A stretch of 64,000 nt of DNA from Paenibacillus cremeus (GTDB lineage: Bacteria; Bacillota; Bacilli; Paenibacillales; NBRC-103111), in contig NZ_VNJI01000009.1 of NCBI RefSeq assembly GCF_007786445.1, positions 62,001 through 126,000 of the forward strand, read 5' to 3'. Positions 1-8,387 of the stretch are shown here, piece after piece (the first letter of the stretch is position 1; each line of letters opens with the position of its first letter). The translations under genes were made by a program, and so were the position numbers. The notes under the pieces were generated by a model, which had not been told where the DNA came from, made no database searches, and saw only the letters and a program-made list of their open reading frames with translations.

Positions 1-38
1 AGTAATTAAGCTGCTATCCTGAGCGCGGAGGTAGATGG

Positions 39-611
39 ATGAAAACAACGGTCTATATGGTACGGCATGCCGAATCGCCCTATACGGAAGGGGACGAACG
101 GTCAAGAGGACTCACCCCTCAGGGATCGGAAAAAGCCAAGCGTGCTGCGGAATTGTTGAAGGATGCGGGGATTACCGTGGTTGCCTCCAGCCCGTATGCC
201 AGAGCCATTCTCACGGTGGAGCCACTGGCCCAAGCGATCGGGTCGAAGATTGAAGTCGACGAGGACCTGCGGGAGCGCTTGCTGGCCGCTGAGGATTACG
301 TCATCCCTAACGAAGAGTTCACGTCTACGATCGAGAATGTCTTTGCCAATCCGGATCTTACCCTGCCGGGCGGAGAATCCAATACGACGGCGGCTCGCAG
401 AGGAGTCCAGGCGTTTCAGCGTCTTCTCGACAAGCATCGGGGAGAAACGATCGCCGTAGGCACACATGGCAACATTATGACGCTGATCATGCAGCAATAT
501 GATGCACAGTACGGCCTCCACTTCTGGAAGCAAACCTCCAAGCCTGATATATATCGGATGGACTTTGAACAGGATGCTTTGGTGCATGTGACCCGACTGT
601 GGACGGAATGA
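39..611 (+). CDS. histidine phosphatase family protein
   Basis: A 190-aa cytosolic protein of the phosphoglycerate-mutase-like histidine phosphatase superfamily. The N-terminal RHA motif (VRHAES, residues about 8-13) supplies the phospho-accepting histidine. A second conserved histidine lies in AVGTHGNI (about residue 145), and the downstream Arg in SSPYARA (about 51-57) fits the phosphate pocket. The ATG at 39 follows a GGAGG about 8 nt upstream. The gene is followed after about 20 nt by a GNAT gene on the same strand, so the two may be co-transcribed. The substrate cannot be read from sequence; small members of this family range from sugar phosphatases to cobalamin-pathway enzymes. Confidence 0.85.
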   Translation: MKTTVYMVRHAESPYTEGDERSRGLTPQGSEKAKRAAELLKDAGITVVASSPYARAILTVEPLAQAIGSKIEVDEDLRERLLAAEDYVIPNEEFTSTIENVFANPDLTLPGGESNTTAARRGVQAFQRLLDKHRGETIAVGTHGNIMTLIMQQYDAQYGLHFWKQTSKPDIYRMDFEQDALVHVTRLWTE

Positions 612-630
612 ACGAAGGAGCGAACCTATT

Positions 631-1062
631 TTGCTAACTAATATGAAACACCGAATTGGAGACGAGCAGGTCCTGGAGCTTCTTGTCTATGCTATGGTGG
701 CGGACGCGGACCGAATCGAGCACAACCTGCAAGTATATAAAACGGATGCCTCCCGTGAAATCTACGGCTTGGAGCAAGACGGCGTAGTCCTGGCCGTGGC
801 GGGCTTTACGCTCGATGACCAGCTCACGCTGGAGCTTCATCATATCGCCGTACACCCGGAATACCGCAATCAAGGGTACGGCCGCGGATTGCTGCTGGAG
901 CTGCTAGAGACCAAACAGCCTAAGCTGATCCGGGCGGAGACCGATGAGGCTGCAGTTGATTTTTATCGCAATGTAGGCTTTCAAGTGATTAGCTTGGGAG
1001 AGAAATATCCGGGTGTGGAGCGGTTTGAATGTGTTTATGAAGTGGAACCCGAGGACGAGTAA
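631..1062 (+). CDS. GNAT family N-acetyltransferase
   Basis: A 143-aa single-domain acetyltransferase. The acetyl-CoA-binding signature is seen as HHIAVHPEYRNQGYGRGLL (about residues 70-88, pattern R-x-x-G-x-G/A), followed by AVDFYRNVGF, the usual strand-helix end of the fold. A TTG start at 631 sits 10 nt after AAGGAG; an in-frame ATG at 643 is the alternative but is badly spaced. It is probably co-transcribed with the preceding phosphatase and is followed by a hairpin shared with the convergent cheX. The substrate is unknown. Confidence 0.82.
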   Translation: MLTNMKHRIGDEQVLELLVYAMVADADRIEHNLQVYKTDASREIYGLEQDGVVLAVAGFTLDDQLTLELHHIAVHPEYRNQGYGRGLLLELLETKQPKLIRAETDEAAVDFYRNVGFQVISLGEKYPGVERFECVYEVEPEDE

Positions 1063-1069
1063 ACGAAAA

Positions 1070-1112
1070 GCCCCGTGAGAAAAGCAATCCAATGCCTCTC
1101 CACGGGGTATTG
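1070..1112 (-). terminator. terminator between the GNAT gene and cheX
   Basis: CCCCGTGAGA pairs with TCTCCACGGGG (one bulge) around a 16-nt loop. The T-rich tract lies on the minus-strand side, so it mainly serves cheX, but it lies between convergent genes and could act both ways. Confidence 0.6.
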
Positions 1113-1127
1113 TTCTATGGTTTGTTG

Positions 1128-1592
1128 TTATTCTAAGGCTACAGCCATTTCAAGCTTGTACGCGATATCCAGGATGATCGGAGCACATAAGATAACCGAG
1201 CCAACAGAAGAAATCTCCATCCCGCTGCCCGTAAATAAGTTCGGCGGCGTAATGTTGATTTGAATCCCCCGATTCGAAAACACGGTAGCCGTATTCCCGA
1301 TAATCATATTCATCAGCTCTTTAATCGCGCTTTTCGAGATTTCATCCAATTTCCGCAGGCTGGTGCCCATCATCTTACCCGCGACATAAAGGGCATCCTC
1401 TAAGGACATGGTCAAGTAAACCGAGCCCCGCATTTCCCCTGTTACGCCAACACTTACAACAACGGAGTCATTAACTACTACGATCTCCCGTTTGAGATGA
1501 GGCTTCCCCAGCTTAGCCGTAATATGGGCAACCTTATCACAAATATCAGTCGTGGTTTCAATAAACGGATTAATATAATTTACATTCATCAC
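1128..1592 (-). CDS. cheX: chemotaxis protein CheX
   Basis: A 154-aa CheX-like CheY-P phosphatase of the CheC/CheX/FliY group. The N-terminus (MNVNYINPFIETT) and the single phosphatase helix with E-x-x-N (IKELMNMIIGN, about residues 90-100) are typical of CheX, which has one such motif where CheC has two. The role would be to hydrolyse CheY-P and so reset the flagellar switch. No other chemotaxis gene is adjacent, so it is an orphan here, as is common in Paenibacillus. It lies downstream of the cta operon on the same strand but is separated by about 210 nt and a terminator. Confidence 0.85.
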   Translation of the reverse strand: MMNVNYINPFIETTTDICDKVAHITAKLGKPHLKREIVVVNDSVVVSVGVTGEMRGSVYLTMSLEDALYVAGKMMGTSLRKLDEISKSAIKELMNMIIGNTATVFSNRGIQINITPPNLFTGSGMEISSVGSVILCAPIILDIAYKLEMAVALE

Positions 1593-1750
1593 TACAGCTC
1601 CCCAAAAAGTGTAATTCCTCCGATGGTATCCATGCTTGTTCCGCTTCGTAAACCACAGAGTGAAATACTAGGGGCTGTGTTGGGAATCGCTCGCAGGAGG
1701 TTACAACCTATTCATAAAAATTTTACCATAGTTCAATCCGTTATTGAATA

Positions 1751-1790
1751 GAAAAAAGGAACCCAACCAACAGAGGCCAGATCCCTTTTT
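1751..1790 (-). terminator. probable terminator of the cta operon
   Basis: Imperfect hairpin with AAAAAGG and CCTTTTT arms lying just after the stop codon of the DUF420 gene. On the minus strand it ends in a run of six T. The stem is interrupted, so confidence is moderate. Confidence 0.5.
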
Positions 1791-1804
1791 GTCGAAAATT
1801 CATG

Positions 1805-2272
1805 CTACGTTCCCAAAATCGCATCTAATACCGGCTTGGTCGCGCCGCCAGGATACATCAAATAAAGCATTACATATACCACAACACCGGTTGGAGCGGT
1901 AAGGAGCCAGATTACAGCCGTAATGCGGCCGATTTTACGATGCTTCGCGAACTTTTTGTTGAAGGCCAGCACCAAGGTTACAATTCCAAAGACGGCGGCA
2001 ACGGTAGCCAAGGTGATATGGAAAAACAAGAACAGGTGATACGGAAGCTTCAAGCTGTCCGGCCCCCCGAAGGAGGTGTTGCCCACAAACAGCGTCCGGC
2101 TCGCATAAATGAGGAAGAAGGCCAGCGCAAACGCTGCGCCCCATAGCATCACTTTTTGGTGCGCTTCCCGATTTCCTTTAACAATTTGGTACCAGCCAAT
2201 CCCCACCAGAATGGCGCTAATCACGATAAAGCTGGTACTGATCGTAGGTAATATAAACACGAATACTCCCAC
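1805..2272 (-). CDS. ctaM: DUF420 membrane protein, CtaM-like oxidase maturation factor
   Basis: A 155-aa integral membrane protein with four hydrophobic segments and conserved histidines (PYHLFLFFHITLA and KKFAKHRKIG), matching the DUF420 family. The Bacillus YozB/Staphylococcus CtaM members are required for function of aa3-type heme-copper oxidases, which fits its place as the last gene of the cytochrome c oxidase cluster, 13 nt after ctaG. The start is GTG at 2272; a second GTG at 2260 is better placed after GGTGGGAG and is an equally good choice. Function is inferred from family and context. Confidence 0.82.
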   Translation of the reverse strand: MGVFVFILPTISTSFIVISAILVGIGWYQIVKGNREAHQKVMLWGAAFALAFFLIYASRTLFVGNTSFGGPDSLKLPYHLFLFFHITLATVAAVFGIVTLVLAFNKKFAKHRKIGRITAVIWLLTAPTGVVVYVMLYLMYPGGATKPVLDAILGT

Positions 2273-2285
2273 CTATCACAATTCT

Positions 2286-3161
2286 CTATGCTTGATTCAT
2301 ATGGATTTGGGCATGGAACGCTTCCTCGGCCAAATCCTCTTCCTCTTCCTGCTTGCGCTCCATGCGGTACCAACGGTAGAAGGAATATCCTAAAGCGAAC
2401 CCATAGACAATCTCTTGGATGATTTTCATGATGACGCCGCCCAGCTGCTGATCGTCGAGCATCGGCAGCAATAAAAACTGATCCGAAACCGTATTGTACA
2501 TCGCATACATCGGCTGATTCGCAAAGATGATCAAAGCGCACGCCGGTGTGAGCAATATTCCATTGAGAAAAATGTAGCCCATTTTTTTGAGCTCAGACAA
2601 GGTATTGTACTCTGGCAGCGGACAGAATACCAGGAACCACATCTGGAAGGCAGCAAACAAAAAGATGGCTTTGTACACGGCAAGCGCCGTCGTATGATCC
2701 ATCAGCCAATCCATGACCATCGGAATGTGGTACATAGAGAATACGAAGTTGAAGAAAAACAGCGCCAACAGCGGATTCGTCAGCATTCGGACCACAAATT
2801 TTATTACGCTCCCCTTCAGAACCGAGCGAAGCAGCCACCCCGGTGTCCCCACCAGCAAAAACGGCGGCATCATCAAGTAAAGAATTGACTGCTGGAACAT
2901 ATGGACGCTGAACATATAATGCTGACCGTAGAAAGCGATTGGCGATCCTTCCGCAGCATACCAAAGCGCCAAGCCGATCCAAAAGCTCAGCTGCTGCTTG
3001 AACGACACCGGCTCGCTGTTTGCAAACTGATGCCGCCAGCGGCCCACGGTAAAGGTGTACAAGATGCCGATCACCAGCATGATTAACAGAAAGCCCGGAC
3101 TCCACAGCTGCGCAAACGTCGCTGCAGCTTCATGCCCTCCATGTGACATAGGCGAGTTCAT
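2286..3161 (-). CDS. ctaG: cytochrome c oxidase assembly factor CtaG
   Basis: A 291-aa polytopic membrane protein of the caa3_CtaG family (Bacillus type, unrelated to the Cox11-type CtaG). About seven hydrophobic segments are visible, with the conserved YFxxxH-like and GQHYMFSVHMFQQSILYLMMPP stretch (about residues 75-97) carrying histidines proposed to handle copper for the CuA or CuB site. AAGGAG lies 5-6 nt before the ATG. It follows ctaF after a 155-nt gap that contains a terminator-like hairpin, so its expression may be partly separate from ctaCDEF. Downstream it is nearly contiguous with the DUF420 gene. Confidence 0.9.
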   Translation of the reverse strand: MNSPMSHGGHEAAATFAQLWSPGFLLIMLVIGILYTFTVGRWRHQFANSEPVSFKQQLSFWIGLALWYAAEGSPIAFYGQHYMFSVHMFQQSILYLMMPPFLLVGTPGWLLRSVLKGSVIKFVVRMLTNPLLALFFFNFVFSMYHIPMVMDWLMDHTTALAVYKAIFLFAAFQMWFLVFCPLPEYNTLSELKKMGYIFLNGILLTPACALIIFANQPMYAMYNTVSDQFLLLPMLDDQQLGGVIMKIIQEIVYGFALGYSFYRWYRMERKQEEEEDLAEEAFHAQIHMNQA

Positions 3162-3251
3162 AGTAAGCTCCTTTTCTGCCGCAACCGTGTTATCGGTCGT
3201 GGACTTACAGTTATTACATGTGGCAGATTCGTGAAAACTTTCTCATACCTA

Positions 3252-3290
3252 AGCAAAAGAGAGGGGCTTTTCTTTCAAAGCCGCCTCTCC
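3252..3290 (-). terminator. terminator after ctaF
   Basis: On the minus strand GAGAGGCGGCTTT pairs with AAAGCCCCTCTC (one mismatch), followed by TTTTGCTT. It lies between ctaF and ctaG and could reduce read-through so that less ctaG/ctaM than ctaCDEF is made. Confidence 0.65.
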
Positions 3291-3316
3291 TGCATGTATG
3301 AACCTAATTTAACGAA

Positions 3317-3631
3317 TTACCACCACAGCCAGTATACGGCCATAGCCACGGCTGTCAGGGCGACAAACGCCCCCATAGCCAACCCCATAATCGGGAAGAA
3401 ATGACCGCGGTCCTTCATGTGCATCCAATAAGCCAACTGGAAAACAGCTTGCACAATCGCAAGACCAACGAGGAACAGGATGATAAACGAACGATCCAAA
3501 CCTCCGTACAGCACGATGGCGAAAGCCAGCATGGTCAGTACGATAGAAATAATGTACGAAAGATAATGGTTTCTTGGTCCTTCTAAGCGATGACGCTCCG
3601 TACCCGTTGTTGTATGGTTATGGCTGCTCAT
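3317..3631 (-). CDS. ctaF: cytochrome c oxidase subunit IV
   Basis: A 104-aa small membrane subunit with three hydrophobic segments (about residues 26-45, 51-72, 78-103) and a hydrophilic N-terminus rich in His and Arg. Length, topology and position directly after ctaE (one-base gap) match CtaF of the caa3 oxidase of Bacilli. It is a structural subunit without redox centres and probably stabilises the interaction of subunits I and III in the membrane. Confidence 0.9.
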   Translation of the reverse strand: MSSHNHTTTGTERHRLEGPRNHYLSYIISIVLTMLAFAIVLYGGLDRSFIILFLVGLAIVQAVFQLAYWMHMKDRGHFFPIMGLAMGAFVALTAVAMAVYWLWW

Positions 3632-3632
3632 G

Positions 3633-4256
3633 TTATGGACCCACCTTCCCCATCAGGTATACTACGGTGAAGATAAACACCCACACGACGTCGATAAAGT
3701 GCCAGTACAGACCGGCAACATAAAACTTCGGCGCGGTAACAACCGTAAGACCTTTTTTCATACTCGAGATAATCAGCAGCGTGATCCACAATACCCCGAA
3801 CGCTACGTGAGCTCCGTGGAAACCAACCAGCGAGTAGAACGACGTTGCAAATGCACTCTTACTGAAAGTATGCCCTTCATGGACATATTCGAAAAACTCT
3901 TTAATTTCCAAGCCCAAGAAGCAAAGACCGAGCAATACAGTAATCAACAGCCAGCCTTGTACTGACTTCAACTTGCCGCGGTGCAAAGCCATCGTAGCAA
4001 ATACGCTTGTCAAGGAGCTCGTCAAAAGGATGAAGGTAGACCATGCTACCGTACCGATCTGGAACAAATGCTGTGCTGTAGGACCATCTGGAACTTGGTT
4101 GCGAAGCGCGATGAACGATGCAAACAACGTACCGAACAATACGCACTCGCCGCCGAGGAAGAGCCAGAAGCCCATGACTTTATTTTTGCCTTCCAAAGTT
4201 GCTGTTTCTGCGTGAGGTGGCAAGGCGCCGCCTACTCCGTGATGTGCTGCACTCAT
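3633..4256 (-). CDS. ctaE: cytochrome c oxidase subunit III
   Basis: A 207-aa COX3-family membrane protein with five hydrophobic segments. The signature region with GFHGAHVAFGVLW (about residues 140-152) and YWHFIDVVWVFIF near the C-terminus is diagnostic. Subunit III supports the D proton pathway and stability of the active site in subunit I. The ATG overlaps the TGA stop of ctaD (ATGA), so translation is likely coupled. Compared with the proteobacterial form, the first two helices are missing, as usual in Bacilli, where they are fused to subunit I. Confidence 0.95.
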   Translation of the reverse strand: MSAAHHGVGGALPPHAETATLEGKNKVMGFWLFLGGECVLFGTLFASFIALRNQVPDGPTAQHLFQIGTVAWSTFILLTSSLTSVFATMALHRGKLKSVQGWLLITVLLGLCFLGLEIKEFFEYVHEGHTFSKSAFATSFYSLVGFHGAHVAFGVLWITLLIISSMKKGLTVVTAPKFYVAGLYWHFIDVVWVFIFTVVYLMGKVGP

Positions 4257-6103
4257 GCCTTAACCCCCTTATCATTTAACTCTTCAGGCTCGATGTGGAA
4301 GCCATGATCGTCATAAACGGATCTCAAGAACATGCAAATCAGTGTGATCGCCATACCGATGAAGCTAAACAGGTAAGTGTGATACATGAAGCCGTAGCCT
4401 GCGATGAACAAACCTACAGACATCACGAACGGCAAGATCGATGGCGATGGCATATGAATCGAACCGATCGGCTCCGCTGGCGTCATCTCTTTGTTGCCAG
4501 ACATTTTTTCTTTCCAGAATGCATCCAAACCACGAACAAGCGGAGTTTGTTTGAAGTTATATTCCGGCGGTGGCGATGGAATCGTCCACTCCAATGTACG
4601 AGCATCCCATGGATCCGCAGGAGCCGTCATTGGTTTGCTGTTTGTAGAAATGATGTTGATGATGAATACGATTGTACCGATACCCATCAGGAAGGCACCC
4701 ATCGTACTGATAAAGTTACCTTGCTCCAGGCCTACACCCGGTTGATACGTAAATACGCGGCGCGGCATCCCCATCAAGCCGAGGAAGTGCTGCGGGAAGA
4801 ATGTCATGTGGAATCCGATGAAGAAGGTCCAGAAATGAATTTTTCCAAGCGTTTCGTTCAGCATGCGGCCGAACATCTTTGGCCACCAGTAGTACATAGC
4901 AGCGAACAAGCTGAGCACAAGACCACCGACAATTACATAGTGGAAGTGAGCAACAACGAAGTATGTATCGTGATACTGGAAGTCTGCCGCCGGAACAGCA
5001 AGCATAACCCCGGTAACGCCACCCATAACGAACGTCGGAATAAAGGATGTAGCAAAAATGTTAGCTGTTGTGAATCGGATTTGACCGCCCCACAGCGTGA
5101 ACAGCCAGTTAAAGATTTTAACCCCGGTAGGTACGGCAATCGCCATGGTCGCAACCCCGAAGATCGCGTCACCGACAGCACCGATACCCGTTGTAAACAT
5201 ATGGTGAGCCCAAACCATGAAGCCCAAGAACCCGATGAGCGCTGTCGCAAATACCATGGAGCTGTATCCGAACAAACGCTTTCTGGAAAAGGTGGCTACG
5301 ATCTCGGAAACGACACCGAACGCCGGCAAGATCAGGATATAAACCTCAGGGTGACCGAAGATCCAGAAGATATGCTCCCACAGGACCGGATTACCGCCCT
5401 TTGCGACATCGAAGAAGCCGCCGCCGAACAAACGGTCAAACATCAATTCAACCAAACCAACCGTAATGGCTGGGAATGCAAACAAGATCAAGAAGGAAGT
5501 GATAAACGCTGCCCATGTAAACATCGGCATTCTCATGTACGTCATGCCCGGTGCACGCATGTTGATGATCGTAACGAGGAAGTTAATCCCCCCGATCAGC
5601 GTACCGATACCGGCAATCTGCAGACCGAGAACGTAGAAGTCAACGCCATGGAATGCGCCGGTGCTATCTACAATACCGGCCAGCGGCGGGTAAGACGTCC
5701 AGCCTGCATTTGGCGCACCGCCCAAAAACCAGGACGTGTTCATCAGCAAGGCACCGAAGAAGAACAACCAAAAGCCAAGTGCGTTAACGAACGGAAATGC
5801 TACGTCTCGCGCACCGATCTGAAGCGGAACGACCGCGTTCATGAAGGCGAAGATAACCGGCATCGCCGCGAAGAAGATCATGGTAGTACCATGCATCGTT
5901 GTTAACTGGTTAAACGTGTCGCCGATGAAAATCTTTTGGTCCGGATAAAGCAGCTGAATCCGGATCATAATCGCTTCGATCCCGCCCATCAAGAAGAAGA
6001 GGCCGCCTGCGAGTAAGTACAAAATACCGATTTTTTTATGGTCCACCGTTGTAAGCCAATCCATAAGACCGGTGTGACGCTTGACCTTGTGATCGTGAGC
6101 CAC
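4253..6103 (-). CDS. ctaD: cytochrome c oxidase subunit I (caa3 type)
   Basis: A 616-aa catalytic subunit of the heme-copper oxidase. Visible landmarks: an N-terminal LTTVDHKKIG; a heme a ligand in TMHGTTMIFF (about residue 70); the CuB histidine and Tyr cross-link region WIFGHPEVYILILPAFG (about 245-261); the His-His pair of CuB in VWAHHMFTTG; and the heme ligands in VVAHFHYVIVGG. The extra C-terminal helices account for the length above 600 aa, typical of Bacillus CtaD. It pumps protons while reducing O2. The start is GTG at 6103, preceded by AGGAGG at good spacing. A 536-codon antisense frame here is not a gene. Confidence 0.97.
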   Translation of the reverse strand: MAHDHKVKRHTGLMDWLTTVDHKKIGILYLLAGGLFFLMGGIEAIMIRIQLLYPDQKIFIGDTFNQLTTMHGTTMIFFAAMPVIFAFMNAVVPLQIGARDVAFPFVNALGFWLFFFGALLMNTSWFLGGAPNAGWTSYPPLAGIVDSTGAFHGVDFYVLGLQIAGIGTLIGGINFLVTIINMRAPGMTYMRMPMFTWAAFITSFLILFAFPAITVGLVELMFDRLFGGGFFDVAKGGNPVLWEHIFWIFGHPEVYILILPAFGVVSEIVATFSRKRLFGYSSMVFATALIGFLGFMVWAHHMFTTGIGAVGDAIFGVATMAIAVPTGVKIFNWLFTLWGGQIRFTTANIFATSFIPTFVMGGVTGVMLAVPAADFQYHDTYFVVAHFHYVIVGGLVLSLFAAMYYWWPKMFGRMLNETLGKIHFWTFFIGFHMTFFPQHFLGLMGMPRRVFTYQPGVGLEQGNFISTMGAFLMGIGTIVFIINIISTNSKPMTAPADPWDARTLEWTIPSPPPEYNFKQTPLVRGLDAFWKEKMSGNKEMTPAEPIGSIHMPSPSILPFVMSVGLFIAGYGFMYHTYLFSFIGMAITLICMFLRSVYDDHGFHIEPEELNDKGVKA

Positions 6104-6176
6104 CGTATTAACCTCCTTTTTCCCTCGCTGCGACTGGAATGATTCTCTCGAATCCCAGCCCGCAGCCTAATGCTCG

Positions 6177-7199
6177 TTACTTTAACTGCAGCGAATCCAA
6201 ATATTTAATCACATCATTGATTTGTTGATCCTGCAGCTTTGCTCCTGTAGGTCCGAATGCAGGCATTTGAGTGCCTGGCTTGACAGACTGCGGATTGGTG
6301 ATCCACTTCTTCAAGCTATCGTCATTATGAGGCAGGATGCCGGCAATAAGCTCACGGGAAGCTAGACCGTTCAAGTTAGGACCTGCGCCAAGTCCTTGTG
6401 CATTCACCGCGTGACAGGACAAGCAGTTGTCTTTAAACACTTGCTCGCCGGCCTTCGCATCCGCTGGAACGACCGCTGGCGTCTTCATCTTAGCAACCCA
6501 TTGGTCAAACGCAGCCGGGTCCATCGATTTCACTTTGAAGTCCATTAAGGAGTGAGATGCACCGCAAAGCTCCGCACATTTCCCTTTAAAGGTGTCGACT
6601 TCGTCCGCTTGCAGGTAGTACACGTTGGTGAGGCCTGGGTTGGTATCCATCTTACCGCCGAGCGACGGAACCCAGAACGAGTGCTTCACGTCTGCCGAAG
6701 TCAATTCGAAGGCAATCTTCTTGCCTGTAGGGATAACCAAGTCTTGCGCCGTTGCAATTCCCAGTTCCGGGTACTCAAACTGCCACCAGAACGCATGCGC
6801 CGTTACTTTTACATGGATGGCGTCTTTGTTTTGGCGATGATCCTCGAGCACCTTAAACGTATATTGAACGGTAGGTACTGCCAGGACCAGAAGCAAGATG
6901 ATCGGAATCACTGTCCAGATGATCTCCAGTGTGTGGCTTCCTTCCACTTGTTTAGGCACGATGTCTTTGTCGCCTTTTTTCTTTCTGAAGCGAACAAGAA
7001 CATACAAATAAATCAAGAAAACGACCACAACGACCAGAAGCATGATCCCAAAGCTAAGCTTCATTAGGAACAGCTGATCTCTGGCCACGGGACCTCTTGG
7101 CTGCAGGGTGGAAATTGTTTTGTCTCCACATCCCGCTAAAAGCATCATCATCAACCCGAAAAGAGGGATGAAGCGCCACAGATTTTGCCATCGATTCAT
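6177..7199 (-). CDS. ctaC: cytochrome c oxidase subunit II with fused cytochrome c domain
   Basis: A 340-aa lipoprotein. The N-terminus has a lipobox (LLAGCG, Cys about residue 24), followed by two transmembrane helices of subunit II, then the extracytoplasmic CuA cupredoxin domain with GKCAELCGASHSLMDF (about residues 210-225) carrying the two Cys, His and Met ligands. The C-terminal cytochrome c domain has CLSCH heme-c binding (about 258-262) and a distal Met in GTQMPAFG. This fusion defines the caa3 type. It is the first gene of the operon, with AAGGTGGG before the ATG and a strong promoter 75-110 nt upstream. Confidence 0.96.
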   Translation of the reverse strand: MNRWQNLWRFIPLFGLMMMLLAGCGDKTISTLQPRGPVARDQLFLMKLSFGIMLLVVVVVFLIYLYVLVRFRKKKGDKDIVPKQVEGSHTLEIIWTVIPIILLLVLAVPTVQYTFKVLEDHRQNKDAIHVKVTAHAFWWQFEYPELGIATAQDLVIPTGKKIAFELTSADVKHSFWVPSLGGKMDTNPGLTNVYYLQADEVDTFKGKCAELCGASHSLMDFKVKSMDPAAFDQWVAKMKTPAVVPADAKAGEQVFKDNCLSCHAVNAQGLGAGPNLNGLASRELIAGILPHNDDSLKKWITNPQSVKPGTQMPAFGPTGAKLQDQQINDVIKYLDSLQLK

Positions 7200-7282
7200 C
7201 TTATCAATCCCACCTTATAAAGCAAATATTTTTCGTTCAAAAAAGGTCATTTTTTGTCAAATGAGCCTGTTCACCATTAATA

Positions 7283-7311
7283 ACTATAAATTCGTGCCAA
7301 TCTTTTGTCAA
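7283..7311 (-). promoter_or_regulatory. SigA promoter of the cta operon
   Basis: On the minus strand TTGACA, a 17-nt spacer and TATAGT, so five of six matches at -10 and six of six at -35. Predicted start of transcription is near 7276, giving a leader of about 76 nt before ctaC. A second TTGACA closer to the gene (near 7254) has no good -10. The whole 7200-7533 gap otherwise holds only the promoter and ribosome-binding region of the divergent lipoprotein gene. Confidence 0.75.
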
Positions 7312-7533
7312 TGAATCTAGGGAAGTTCACAAAACGTTCGGAACTCTTGTGGAACTTGGGTTTGCGGCCTCACGCCTCTACTTGGTTATTTCCATTTAGC
7401 GGTTGAATTATGCATGTTTTGGCCTTGCTCGATCAGCCGCATAATTCATCTTTTGGAGCCAATCCTAAGATCAAGTGGATCGACCCCGGTGCTGTCTTTT
7501 GATTGCAGCGCCACTCTTAAAAGGAGGTTTTCA

Positions 7534-8259
7534 ATGGTGCGAATTTCTCGCTTTACGATGACGGCGGTCTCAATCAGCATGGCGACGGTTCTGTTAACCG
7601 GCTGCTTCAGCAAGTACGATTACAACAGCGCTAGTAATTACGGCAGCAAAAGGGATGCGCCGCGTCAAGACACCTCCCGCGCTTATCAGACTCAGCAGCA
7701 GTATGCCCCGGTTTCCCACAAAGTAACCAAACTGGAAATGAATCAATTTTTGTCGGATCAGGTCGCCGCAATGGACGGCGTAAGCAGCGCCATAATTATA
7801 ATGGGAGACAATGTGGCGTATACGGCCATCACGATCGACGCCTCGGCAACAGGCACCAAAGGAGGCAGCGGAATATACGGAGCCGGTTCGGAAACGAACC
7901 ATTATGGAATCGTAAAGGGCTTGTACAATCCGTATACGCCGCAGGACGATTCCCAGCATCCGAGCGTTCTAATCTCTCCAGGCAACGGCGCCGAGACGGA
8001 AATGCATCATGAGCATCTCTCGCATTTGTTCAAACAGAAGATAGCGGAAAAAATCCGCTCGCTCGATCCGTCCGTTCAGGACGTCTATATTTCCGCCAAC
8101 CGAACAGTAGTGAACGAATTCAACCAGCTCGCGAAGGAAAGCTGGAACGGCCGGTCGCTGGAGCCTTACCGTGAGCAATTCATATCTTTGGTGGAGGGCA
8201 CCTTCGGCACAAGCCCTACCATCCCGAATCAAGCGGAGGCCAATGGCCGGGAGCAATAA
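7534..8259 (+). CDS. YhcN/YlaJ family sporulation lipoprotein
   Basis: A 241-aa predicted lipoprotein. The ATG at 7534 is chosen because GGAGG lies 7 nt upstream and a good signal peptide with lipobox LLTGC (Cys about residue 25) follows; the reading frame is open further upstream but without a start signal. The body (about residues 60-180) matches the YhcN/YlaJ domain found in spore-membrane lipoproteins of Bacilli, which are made in the forespore and affect germination or outgrowth. A Gly-rich stretch GGSGIYGAGS lies mid-protein. Single gene, closed by a hairpin at 8273. Confidence 0.8.
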   Translation: MVRISRFTMTAVSISMATVLLTGCFSKYDYNSASNYGSKRDAPRQDTSRAYQTQQQYAPVSHKVTKLEMNQFLSDQVAAMDGVSSAIIIMGDNVAYTAITIDASATGTKGGSGIYGAGSETNHYGIVKGLYNPYTPQDDSQHPSVLISPGNGAETEMHHEHLSHLFKQKIAEKIRSLDPSVQDVYISANRTVVNEFNQLAKESWNGRSLEPYREQFISLVEGTFGTSPTIPNQAEANGREQ

Positions 8260-8272
8260 GATGCTGTCGAGA

Positions 8273-8310
8273 GCTGCACAAGGCGGGCTGCCGTGTGCAG
8301 TTTCTTTTTG
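8273..8310 (+). terminator. terminator of the YhcN-like gene
   Basis: CTGCACA and TGTGCAG arms with a 12-nt loop, followed by TTTCTTTTT. Confidence 0.75.
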
Positions 8311-8387
8311 TTCGGGATTCCTGTAGAATGCAATATTAAGTAGAAGCAGTCCAATGCCTATCGGACTGTATAAGGAGACATTATAAT

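Noticed and set aside
4295-5905. 536-codon plus-strand frame opposite ctaD
   Set aside because: Antisense shadow of a certain gene; odd composition, no domain, no ribosome site.
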